Shown here: piece after piece, positions 41,732-52,532 of the stretch | How the letters are laid out: every line of letters begins with the position of its first letter | Numbering within the stretch: position 1 is the first letter of the stretch | Assembly: GCA_022419385.1 (NCBI GenBank) | Contig: JAJUBI010000006.1 | Coordinates: forward strand, 2,418,001 to 2,482,000 | Direction of reading: 5' to 3' | DNA: 64,000 nt | From: Paraconiothyrium sp. Pb-2020 | Taxonomy: Eukaryota > Ascomycota > Dothideomycetes > Pleosporales > Didymosphaeriaceae | Notes under the pieces: model-generated | The model's input: only the letters and a program-made list of their open reading frames with translations | Told to the model about the DNA's origin: nothing | The model's database searches: none | Translations under genes and position numbers: made by a program

Positions 41732-43442
41732 ATGCGTCTAAACACGCCGCGCGTTCTTTCGGTGTGTCTTTTGGCGTTGCGGATGGGAGTTGCAGCTGCA
41801 CCAACGGAAAATATCAACGCAGCTTTGATCATTGACGATGATCACAACACTACTTCTTTAGCTGGTGATTATTTTCCTCATGGATCGACCGGTACTGAGC
41901 TCCCGGTTCCTATTGCAGAATTAGAGAAGAGAAAAGGAAGGAGTGGTAGCAGCAGGACGTCTCGTAAGCCTACGAAGACTACGCCCAAAAAGAAAACCAC
42001 CCCAAAGAAAAAGAAGAAGACGGGCAGCAAGACCAAGTCTGCGAAAGCTAAGGTGACATCCAAAGCGAAGCTGAACCCGTCCAAGTCCAAGAGTGTGTCG
42101 AAGTCTGCTTCGAAGACCAAGTCTGCCAAGGACCCTTACGGTAGCTGCAAGCCGAAGAAGGGTGCGAAAGGCAGCAAGAGCACGGGAACGAAGGCCAAAG
42201 GAAAGAAGGGTGTCAAGCGAGAGGAAGATCTCACAGCGGAAATCCTGGTAAGAATCTATGCGTCCTGCGATTGACTGCATCCACTTACAAGACACAACAG
42301 AGCCTTCAAAAGCGTGACAGGAAGACTCTGGAGGCTGGTAGGATTTATATGGAATTCCCGACACATCCCACTGGGGGGGATGCCATTCGTGTAGGACGCT
42401 ACCAAACACTCGGCATGAAGGCTTACGGTACCCGAGATCCCGATCCTTGTGATGATGACTACAATCTCAGGGTAGTCGGGTTTCCTGCCGCTCAAGGAGC
42501 CGGTCTTGTCAACGGCGAGAGATGGGACACCGAACACATCATGGATGCACAGATTGTCCAACAGTTTTTTGAATATCTCAACGTCCGTCTTCCGACATCC
42601 GGCCTGCCGACGACATGGTGGTCACGGAATACAAACACTGGTCAAATTGGTAAATTCACCACCGTCCGTGCTGAGAGGTACATGGGCGACTTCTGGGACG
42701 AGCGTAAAGGCGCTGGTGGTAAGACAGCTATGGACTATTTGCTGGAAGTGTATCCTGGCACGAATCAATACACAAAAGAATTGGCGCTCCTGCCTCATGG
42801 CATTAACCGCAAGAAGGAGTCCATCTTCTCAGCACACGCGGGTTCCTGCATTGGTAGCACGACGTGGAGAAGCCTGGATTACTGGGGCAAAGTCGATGCG
42901 CTCAGAGAGTGCATCCTTCTCGCCAAGGTAAGACTGCTTGATCTTTGCAGGAGAATGTCGACTGACTCGTCAAGTACATGAACCACCCCGATATCCGCGA
43001 CAGTTTCAAAAAAGTTGCCGAGCGTATTAGCGGCCGTCTCACCGCGATGGAATCGCAAGGTGGTTTCATGGTGAGTAATCTGTCCGAACCCATATTTACC
43101 GCAGCTAACAGCTAGCAGTCGAGCACCAAGGACTACTGGGCAATCAAGAAGAACGACAACAAGTACAGAGATGCCCCGGGTCAGGCCTGGAAGGACCAGA
43201 ATCTCGACGACAAGTGGGAGGCCTGGCTCACCAGCTACATGGCGACACGCCTAAACAACCTTTCGACTGAGATCACGACAAAGCTCCGCGACATCTCAAC
43301 CCTCAACACTCGGGCTCAGCGTGATCATACCCTTAGTCAGCAGAGGAAAGACAGGATAGCCCAGCGATACAGGAGGATCGACAGGGCTTGGAGTAGCACG
43401 GGTACTGCTTTGCACAAGATCTCGAACCCGTCGCCATTCTAG
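41732..43442 (+). CDS. Secreted lysine-rich proprotein with conserved-looking core
   Basis: Four exons: 41732-42247, 42301-42927, 42975-43070 and 43119-43442 (the last could start 3 bp earlier), giving about 520 residues. The signal peptide is MRLNTPRVLSVCLLALRMGVAA. A propeptide-like segment ends in the dibasic EKR at 65-67. Residues 68-163 are almost all K/S/T/P/G (KKKKKTGSKTKSAKAK and similar). More dibasic sites lie at 162-163 (VKR) and 176-177 (QKR). The C-terminal part of about 340 residues is a folded domain: FPTHPTGGDAIRVGRYQTLG, DPCDDDYNLRVVG, ERWDTEHIMDAQIVQQFF, AMDYLLEVYPG and KKESIFSAHAG. This recalls orphan secreted ascomycete proteins whose mature domain has a TEHVxE-type motif; I cannot give a function. 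The basic arm might bind wall polymers or nucleic acid, which is inference. Confidence 0.78.
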
Positions 43443-43653
43443 ACGTGATGGGTTGGAAAGTAGGAATCATGAATCTTATGGGCTTGATAGTATTTTGAAA
43501 GTCGGTTTAGGGGAGTCCTTGATGGAGGTTCAAGGGTCACTTAAGTGATACCGTTTAGCAGTTGTACACATATTCTTCAACCACCATATTTTCAATAGAA
43601 GGCTGCATATTCACCGAATGCTTCCCGACTGTGCCTGCGCGGTTGCAGATTTA

Positions 43654-45586
43654 TCAGAAGACTTCGATACCGACAAGGTCCGGCGCCCACGCAGTGCCAG
43701 CACTAGCAAATACAATCTGGTTCGTCGAACCAACCTTGAGTCCATCAACCTCAACATTAAGCCGGCCAGTCTCATACCAGTCTTCTCCGACAGCGGAAAT
43801 GCCCACCTCTTGGGCGAGCCATCGTTAACTGCGATGGTCATATTCCTGGTGTTAGAACCCCAGTCCCAAGCTGTCGTGAAGGCATAGTCGTAGTTGATGA
43901 AGTCCACGCCAATGAGCGACTTGGTATTTTTTGCAACGACAGAATTGAAAGTGACAGCGGCTCCCGATCGATGTTACCAAGTTTCTTACCAACAGGAAGG
44001 CACTCGCCGGTAGGGCATGTGGTGATTGAGGTACCCCCAGCTAGCGTTGCTGACGCTGCTTGGTAGTATGTAGAAGATGGTGTTCTAGCGGCAGGGACGT
44101 TGGACAGAACCCACAGCCTCAGCTCGTGTGCTGCAAGGTTGACGCTCTGCGTTCCGGATAGCGAACCCACATCCTTAGCGGCCCACACATCGCGCACCGT
44201 GGCGGATGATATCCCTAGACTCGCAAGGTCTACGGCAACAGTCTGAGATTGATTCTTCCAGTTCGCGATACCAATGACTTTTCGCGAACCAGAGAGCTCG
44301 CCGAACCAGATGTCCCATTCCTCCACTGTGTAGCGGCGTGCGAGCTGTGCCTGCTTACCAAGGGAGTCTTGGTTGATGGCGATGACCTCTTTGTTTGACA
44401 TAATAGCAAGTGATGTTTTCCACAACTTACTGTCAAGAATACCACCGAGCATTAGTGGCGACTTGTTGATCGCCCACATGCCGAAATGGAAGCGCTCTTC
44501 TTCGGCAGATAACACGTTCAAACCAACAAGCAACACTGAAGGTGGGGGTGCAAAGTCAGTGTGATGTTCATAATTAGGGAACTGGGTAAAGTAGGTGTTC
44601 TAGCCAGCTACCAATGGCTGAAGATGTCAGACTGAAGAGGTGGAGTCTTCAGACAATCGGTCGGCTTGAACACCCACTTTGTACCCCGACATTACGTACT
44701 GTCCATGTCAGGGAAAGCACCAGGTCTAGTATCCCTCCAATAAGGCACTACCTGATTTGTAATGCGCCATATGGAACGCCATGCGTTGTAAATGTCGTTG
44801 CTCATACGCCATGTATTGCCAATCTTCGACGCCCTATAATCGATTAGTGCTTTGATATCGGGGATCTCGCGCTAATGAGCTTTACCAATTTCCCACGTTC
44901 TCCCCAATGCCCCACTGGCATATGAAGTACTGGAAAGACCGATCTACAGCCCCTAGACTCGTGGCCATCTTCTGGAAACGCGTAGGCGACTTCGCTTCTG
45001 CGGAGTCAGAGTCTACCATGGTGGTCTTCGACGTGGGATAGCAATTATCGTATCTAGCGAGAGTTAAATAGGCTCGCTGATTGAGTCCTAGGCATGCTCA
45101 CTTTAATGCATCGCCACCCCACGAATTAAACGACTGAGCATCTAAATCCTCGTAACCTGTGGCAAGGTCAACAAGCATCGACATGTACTGTCTCCAGAAC
45201 TCACCAAGGGACCCCGATATATCCGTCGAGCCGCACTGGAGGTATCCAGCGCCGGAGTATAGGCCAAATTTCAAGCCCAGCCCGTGCAAGTAGTCACCAA
45301 GTGCTTTTCCGCCCGTAGGGAACAGAGTGGCGTTCCACTGCAACTTATTGTTGCCATCCCGCGACCGAGCGTTCCAGCCGCAATCCGGCGTGACGATGTT
45401 GTAGCCGAGCTTGTTGAGTCCGAGATCGATGAGACCCTGCGCATTCAACTTGACTTTTTGTTCGGAAGGGTTGCAGTTGTAAGCATTGTAGGTATTCCAT
45501 CCCATTGGCGGAGTCGGGGACTTGTCGCTTTTGGCCGTAGCCGTGAACGTCAAGCATCCAAGCAAGAGTACCGACTCGGACAGCAT
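43654..45586 (-). pseudogene. GH27 alpha-galactosidase, frame broken near C-terminus
   Basis: Five exons: 45205-45586, 45102-45156, 44886-45053, 44700-44833 and 43654-44535. The signal peptide is MLSESVLLLGCLTFTATAKS. The GH27 barrel is complete: PTPPMGWNTYNAYNCNPSE, GYNIVTPDCGW, the nucleophile region KYDNCY, the acid/base region RMSNDIYNAW, and PGAFPDMDMLLVG. The enzyme releases terminal alpha-galactose from oligosaccharides outside the cell. After the antiparallel domain the frame breaks twice, near 43963 (before the AAVTFNSVVAKNT segment) and near 43787 (before DWYETGRLNVEV). Each break equals one missing G in a G run. As written, translation stops at 43838 after about 478 residues with an altered tail. 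The lost part resembles a CBM35-like module. The catalytic part may still work if this is real. Confidence 0.82.
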
Positions 45587-47137
45587 GATCGAGACGAGAG
45601 ATATCGGTGAGGCTGTAGATTTGCTCTTGAATTTGTACCTGTCGGCGGCTTCTGGCGCTGCATCGTTACTAGACGGTGCTGCGCGTGTTCGTCGCCGCAA
45701 TGGCTTGCATTCCACCTATCAGATTTCCCGCGTTCCTGGTCGTAAGGTGATCAATCAACCTAATTTGCGGGGTAGCCGGTTTGCATGGCGAAAGCGGAAA
45801 GCTCCCTCGGGCGGTCGATCATGCGACCGAGGAGCACGGTAACGGAGAGCGTGAAGAGATAGCCCGAGGCTCCGACGCGACACTAACGACGAGGAATACC
45901 TGCCATGGACTCCTGTTACAGATGGAGGCTAGACACGATGCGCGATAAGGGCGGTTGAAGACGCATATACGATATGGTAGGTTAACATGAGTAGCAAGTC
46001 AGTATGCTCTTTCCAGGCCCAGGGGAGCTAGGCTAGATAGGGAAATTTTGATATGATGCATAAGTGTTGTCTATGAACACAAGCAATGCGTGGCAGCTTT
46101 TCTGAGAGCTGTATGCACCTTTAGTCCGGCATCTAGCTTTGTCGGAACACAAAGGTACTCAGTGATCGACGCACGCGGAGAACATGTAGGAGTGATGGCA
46201 GACTCGGAAGGGTGAAGCGTGTGCTTACATAAGGCCTGCTGAGTAACATTGCCCCACCAGCCCCACGCCATCCCCTTCTCCATCTTCCTATCACTGGAGA
46301 CTGATTGCAGCAAAGCCTTTCAGCTGTCTGTACCATTCGCACTGGACAAGACCTGGCGCTTCACTGAGCCCCCCTTAGGTATCCCCTAATGCCATAGCTG
46401 TCGTCCACGACGCGTTGATATTAGAGCTAGAAAATGTTACATCCATCACTTAGACATCTCGGTATCCGGGTTCCCAGCAGTGCTTGGTTGAATTCAACTT
46501 GCGCTCGGTCGCGGTAGGGACTACTAAATGTCTCTCCGGTGTCTTCTCAGATTCTACATGGTCGCTAACCTAAGAGGTATTACATTTCACTGCACTGGAC
46601 ATGGCATACGCCACGTTGCGACCTCTTCGAAACATCGATAGGACTGTACGCTGATGTTGAGCTTACCATTGTGGATCTGAGCCAATCTGGTGGCTCAAAC
46701 TATCTGCCATGGTGAATGATATGCCGGCATAATGAACTCGACCCAACTTATAGCATTGTCATGATTGGCTGAGCGTGCATCACCAATCCCCATATTCTCT
46801 CGGCCACCGACCTTCAATCGTCTTTCTGTTATCCCCATACGATCTCATATCGCATCTTACCCCACACGAACGCTCCCTCGTACTCTATTGGACCTTCGAT
46901 TTCACCCGACATTGAACGCTGCACACTTAGAGCTTTGAGTACTAGACCCGAACTTGACATATTACGGTGCACATTACCAAGTATGAATTACGGCAGTTTC
47001 GAGCAATTTTCGGTGCAGATACACTCCAGGCACGCGATAATACCGTAGCACATGCATTACTTAAGAGAACAATAGCCCGGACGAGCGTCTTCAGACATTG
47101 ATGCCAATAACGTCCGTCTTCTATCAAGCCACGAAAA
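45587..47137. other. Divergent intergenic region, nothing recognised
   Basis: About 1.55 kb between the alpha-galactosidase (-) and tyrosinase (+) starts. Short random frames only; likely the promoter regions of both. Confidence 0.5.
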
Positions 47138-48823
47138 ATGGTGGCTACTGTGCGCTTCGCATTGCTCTCCTTCGTCTTAGCCACGGTTTGGGCTGGGCCC
47201 ACAAAAACTGCTTCGTTCACTCTCAATCGGTACTTTTTAATATCGCTCTAGTTCGGAAGTACACTAACCTTGGAGATTCCAGTCGATCCGACGGCTTTCC
47301 ATATCCTCTTGATGATGTCGACAAGCTTGAAGAAACGGGATTGGCAAAGTTCGAGGCTTATCTAGCGAAGAAGCCTAACAGCAATGGTTGCACTCTTGAA
47401 AAAGCTGCCAAGAGACAGGAATGGTAAGATGACTCTGTTGGTTTTATCTATGGACTGACCTGATAAGGCACGATCTGACGATTACCCAACGTGAAGAGTA
47501 TATTCGGGCCGTACTCTGTCTACAGTCCAAGCCACCGAAAGCGGATAAGCAGAAGTATCCCGGCGTTATGAACCGATATGACGACTTCGTCCTTACCCAC
47601 GAAACCCAAGCAATGCATTTACACTCAACGGTACATCTTCCGAAAGGAGCTTTATGTTGAGGTGATGGCTAATGCTGTGGTTAAGCCTCATCTTTTCCCA
47701 GCCCATCGTGTCTACATCTGGGCATACGAGAAGGCTCTTCGGGAAGAGTGTGGCTATACGGGTTATCAACCAGTACGTTACACTTGCATCATGACTGTTT
47801 AGACTTGCTAACGTCTACACCAAGTACTGGAATTGGGGTCGCACTGCCGCTGGTAAGTATTGCGCGGGTACGAAGTCGATATGTCATCTCGACTTCGTGC
47901 TATCCCCACTTTTATGACTAAATTGACTTCGTGCCTGCGCGCCTAGATCCAATCAACTCACCGATGTTCAATGGCAACATGTCTAGCATGGGAGGTAATG
48001 GTGAGAAGTCAAACTATCCTGGAGTCATGATCCATGGTGCGGGTTTCAAACCACCTTACGACGTAATTCCTTCAGATCTGGGTGGAGGTTGTGTTAAGGA
48101 CGGGCCTTTTGCTAAGTGAGTGAGATGGCTTCGATGAATCTCTTACATCTAATTTGTATGCCAGTATGACCGTGAGCCTGGGACCTATCAGCAAAATGAT
48201 GCCTGACATCCCTTCGAATCCCCAGACCGATGGCTATGGGCACAATCCGCGCTGCCTTCGACGCGATGTCAATCGATATGTATGCAAAAAAAACACTCAC
48301 TGCCAATCCACTTGTCCAACTACGCTGACGTCCTCGTCACATTAGGCCTCCGCAATGCTCTATGCAAACTATACATACAATCTGATCACGCAAGCCAACA
48401 CTATCGACCTGTTCCAACAGAATATGCTAGGCATACCAGAGAAGAACGACTGGGGGGTGCACATGTCTGGTCACTACACGATTGGGGGCGATCCGGGGGG
48501 TGTAAGAAAAAGCCGCTCCTTCGTATACCCTACCACAGACAATTGAGTAGCGTCATGGTAGGGCCAGAGGCAATGCTGACTCGTTCTAGGATTTCTACAG
48601 CTCTCCCGGTGACCCTCTGTTCTGGTTCCACCATGGCATGGTGGATAGGATCTGGTCCATTTGGCAGATGCAGGACCCCGAGAAGCGGATGAACGTACTT
48701 CCAGAGACGCCTGCGCAGGACGACTATGTGGACCTCAACTGGACTGCTAACCGGACTAACACTTGGGGCCTCTTAGACAGCATCGGAGGTATGGATGGTC
48801 AGTTCTGCTACATCTATGTGTGA
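47138..48823 (+). CDS. Secreted tyrosinase (copper monooxygenase)
   Basis: Nine exons: 47138-47229, 47283-47423, 47468-47630, 47686-47772, 47825-47852, 47947-48115, 48165-48279, 48346-48501 and 48590-48823, giving 394 residues. The signal peptide is MVATVRFALLSFVLATVWAGP. The CuA site has His in VLTHETQ, then the His-x8-His pair spanning the HST/PHLFPAHR junction, followed by WAYEKALREECGYTGYQPYWNWG. The CuB site is GVHMSGHYTIGG and DPLFWFHHGMVDRIW. The end FCYIYV is typical of small secreted fungal tyrosinases. The enzyme oxidises phenols to quinones, as in pigment or wall cross-linking. Every junction keeps the frame, and the His-x8-His spacing confirms intron 3. Three introns (2, 3, 4) end in AAG. 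It lacks the long C-terminal inhibitory domain of intracellular tyrosinases. Confidence 0.9.
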
Positions 48824-49389
48824 GCAATGAGCGTGAAGGTTTTGTGGTGTGAAGTCCCACTTACTTTTCGTGATCACGTATGTATCGGAGTTTAGGATTC
48901 AGAAATGTAATCACATGAAAAGTCATGGTCGGGTCGCTGTATATTTTCTCTTGTAGTAATGGACAATATTGCGAAGTCAACAAAAACACAGTTCCCAGAG
49001 GTCCCTGGTTGGCAAGACGTCCACCGCATCGAGCCCAGGTTTCAATGTCAGCTGCAGCATTGTGTAGTCGCCATCTACCCGTATTGTTCAGGACGGTGCG
49101 TTCCCATCCGAATTGTGCCCGTCTGACCAACGATTGCTCGTCGCTTGTGAGGTCGATAACCCCTGAACATCTAATAAATGCTCGCGAGGTCAATTTTGAC
49201 GCGCCCAAATTTGGTGTTAGCGCAAACGCGTCAGGTTTGAGTTGAGCTTAGCGCGCGATTGTGGGGGCGGAACTCGAGCCTGCGCATGTTGCACCTCCAT
49301 CCCTCGCGTGTCGTCACTGTGCTTTTCGCAGCCCTCCAGCCTGATCGATGCGCATCGCATTCCTCTTTTGAAGCCAAGCTTAGACCAAT
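48824..49389. other. Intergenic region, nothing recognised
   Basis: About 570 bp between tyrosinase and the RhoGEF-like gene. No coding evidence. Confidence 0.5.
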
Positions 49390-52027
49390 ATGGATCCAGT
49401 CTCCAGTGCTATTGGCGTGGTGCGTCTTGGCTTCCGCAGTGCCGTCCTTGGTTCTGCCTTGCTAACATCGGCAGATCGCCGCGATACCACAGTGCATAGA
49501 AGCAGCAAAGCAACTGTACGATTTGAGGGAGCGCTTTGACCAAGCAGCCGTGCTTATCACAGCTATCTATACGGAGTCCATGGTTGTTGCCGCATCACTA
49601 TCTCAAATTCAAAGTCTCCTAAAGGGCACCACCTTGCAGAACAAGCCAGAGCTTCGCACCACTCTTGATCAGGCGCTTACGGGATGCTGGGTGGTTTACC
49701 AATGTCTAGACGAAGAAGTGCGCGATTTGGCTCGGAAAGTTGATGTAAACGACTTGCGGAGGCGTGACCGAGCGCGCTTCCTCCTCAAGGAGGCCAATTT
49801 CAAGGAGCTGTTGCAGCAAATTCGAGGGCAGCAATCTGCCCTTGGCTTGCTTATTCAGGGCTTGCAAATGGAGTCACTCTCCGACATGCACCGCCTACTT
49901 GGAGACAACAGCGTTAAATTAGACCAGATTGCGAAGCGGTCCTCGACCCTAAGACAAAAGCATCCAAACATCAAAGTGCCAGAATCGGTGCTGGTCAAGG
50001 ATAGTTTCGATGACTCGCAGACGATATTTGGCGACGCGAAGTTCACGTTTGACGACGACTCAAAAGCCTATCGAAGGGCTATGGCACGGGCCCCTACGGA
50101 GAGTTCTATGAAAGAGAACAAAGAAGATATCAAAATCAACGAGGGTAATGTCATTGATCTGCACCCGGTTGCACATGAACAAGTCGATGACCAACAGGCG
50201 GAAAACAGGGCAGCAGCTGATATGAGATCTCTCCTGTTGCGACTCGATGACGCAATCGAATCGAATAACAACGACGAGCCACCGCCGTACGAAAATGAGG
50301 GCGGCGATGCTCATGCAGACATACTAGATGATCTTGAAAAGAGCATGTTACCTTTCATGCCTCCCGCATCTACGTCTAGAAAGCCTTCGGTAATAGTCAC
50401 GGAGACCGGGTCGACGAATCCTTCGCATGAGCGGTCCAGTTTAGCGACGACAGAAAGCATAACCGCAATTGCTGGCCTTGTAGCCCCATTGAGCCAAGAA
50501 CCTGAAGAGATTCAAGGCTCTTCAGATGCGCAGGATCTAGGAGCTACCTTGTCGCAACGGTCGCCCTATGTGACAAATCAAAATGAAGAAGATGAAAGAC
50601 CACCTCCGCTTCCCCCGCGTCGCAGTGCTCAGTCCTTTCTGACGCCAATGAAATCAAATTCGCCTTCTGAGTTGAAGAAGGTTTCCTCATGGGATCAGAT
50701 TTTCGCGCCATTGTCAACCACATCGTCCCTATCCCTCACCGACCCAGGCTTAGTGGACGACTCCTCTCAGCCCCAAAGCCAGGCCGTTCGCAAGCCTCTG
50801 CCACCCTTTGTTAAGAAGCCTTCCAATTTGCCTTTTGACGGTACTGATCAAAAGGATATTGCCTGTCCCACTCCGGAAGACGACACCGATCCTAGCAAGA
50901 TCTGGGCTTCGATATTGTTGGACGAAGAGAAGTACATCGAACGTTTGGGCAAGTTCACTAACATATTCTATGGACTTGTCGTCAAGGAATGGCCGGTTTT
51001 GGAAAAGCATATTGAGGCGATCGTTTTAGCCCGACAACTCATGCCGTTGCATCAAGAGTACATTATCGATGTTGTCAAAGAGAAATCTGCACAGAACGCA
51101 TACGCTATCTGCGATCCTCGTATATTCATGACATGGGCCAGTAAAACATACCGGGTGCTTAAAGAATACTCGCGGCGTTATCCTCACGCTCTTTACGCGC
51201 TTCAACTTACTCGAACTCGGGATAAGAAGTTCGGTCCGTGTATTGAGAGCCTCGGTCTAAGCCTAACTTACTTTGGTAAGAGCTGGGAAGACTATCTCGT
51301 ATTACCTATCGTGCAGCTTGACACCTACATCACGAAGCTACAGAGTTTAGCTCGATGGTTGGATGCCAGCATATTACCCGATCCAATCAAAGAGCAATCA
51401 CGCATTAAGGCGACGCTTGAGACTCTTCAAAGGCTGAAGGGACAATGTTTCGATCTTACTGAGAAGTCCATGAGCCAAGAAGAAATGCAAAGCTTACATC
51501 GGAGGATATACACGGTCGATACGAGTCTGCTAGACCCTCTCGAGCTGTCTGCACCAGCCCGTCGCATCATAGTTCAGGGCACACTTGCATTCAAACACAA
51601 CAATCGCGGTCCATGGCAGTCTATGCAGGTGATCTTACTTGATAACTATGTGTTGTGGGGCAAAGTCAAGTCGATTAATGATCCAAAGCATAAAGGGATG
51701 AAATCCGACAGTTTTCGGATGATTGAAAAGGTGAGTGCAGACGTCTTAGCGTTTCGCTTCTGGCTACCAGACTAATATGCTCAGCCCGTACCTGTGACAC
51801 ATATCGCGATCAGGCTTCCTGTCGGCTCAGCACAGAGTCGCAAAACATCTTATCTGGACGAATTGCCACGAGGGGTCGCATTGTACGAACTTTTTATTGA
51901 TGTTGTAGTAACGCAGTCGGATTTCACAACACATACCCTGGGAGCATTGTCCTCCGAGGAGAGGAACCATTGGTACCAGAAGCTCAGCGAAGTAGCGGGT
52001 ACGAGGCCACCAGATGTGCAAGCGTGA
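49390..52027 (+). CDS. HeLo-like N-domain plus RhoGEF (DH-PH) protein
   Basis: Exons 49390-49419, 49475-51730 and 51785-52027 give about 842 residues. The first exon codes ten residues only; with it the N-terminus reads MDPVSSAIGV-IAAIPQCIEAAK. This is the typical start of the fungal N-terminal (HeLo-like) helical domain best known from STAND/NLR proteins, here about residues 1-160. A disordered linker contains a PPPLPPRR SH3-type motif. A DH domain follows at about 483-665 (KIWASILLDEEKYIERLGKF, ARQLMPLHQEYI, YPHALYALQL, LVLPIVQLDTYITKL). A PH-like domain lies at about 690-835 (TLAFKHNNRG, MQVILLDNYVLWGKV, SSEERNHWYQKL). The DH-PH part predicts activation of a Rho/Cdc42 GTPase at membranes. 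Introns are 55 and 54 bp with CTAAC/CTAAT branch sites. Confidence 0.82.
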
Positions 52028-52532
52028 TGGTGAGGACATGCGGAATCGTCTGCTTGTTTATGTTTCCCGGCAGACCTCACCAGGTCGACTTTCATCTGGG
52101 TGACCTTCATCCTTAGTAATATGCAAACAGAAAGTTGCCTTACGCTGGACCGACCGGAAAGGCTCCAGCTATGCACTAAGCCAAGATGGCGTAAGACTGA
52201 CCAGTAGAAGGAAATGCCAAATCGCGCGTCAACTCACCAGAGTGCCAGACGAATATACGAGTAGCGCTATAAGCCGCTCAACAAGCGAAAGATTCAACCT
52301 TGTTCCACAGAGAGGATAGCCTTGTCTCCTCTGGTGAAAGAAGGCTCTGGTCAGGCGACTTCGAGCACCAAACACAGGAGGAACCAACCACTCGAGCTAT
52401 AAAAATTCCCTTCTCTTTGTCCGATTGCTCAGCATCTTCAAGGCTCAACCAAACACCGACAACCCGTCTTCTATACGAGTTGGAATCTTGAAAGCCTTGA
52501 CCAGCCACTAGGGTCTCCTAGCATAAACAACC
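52028..52532. other. Intergenic region, nothing recognised
   Basis: About 500 bp upstream of the orphan gene. No coding evidence; the TATAAAAA at 52399-52406 is a possible core promoter element. Confidence 0.4.
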
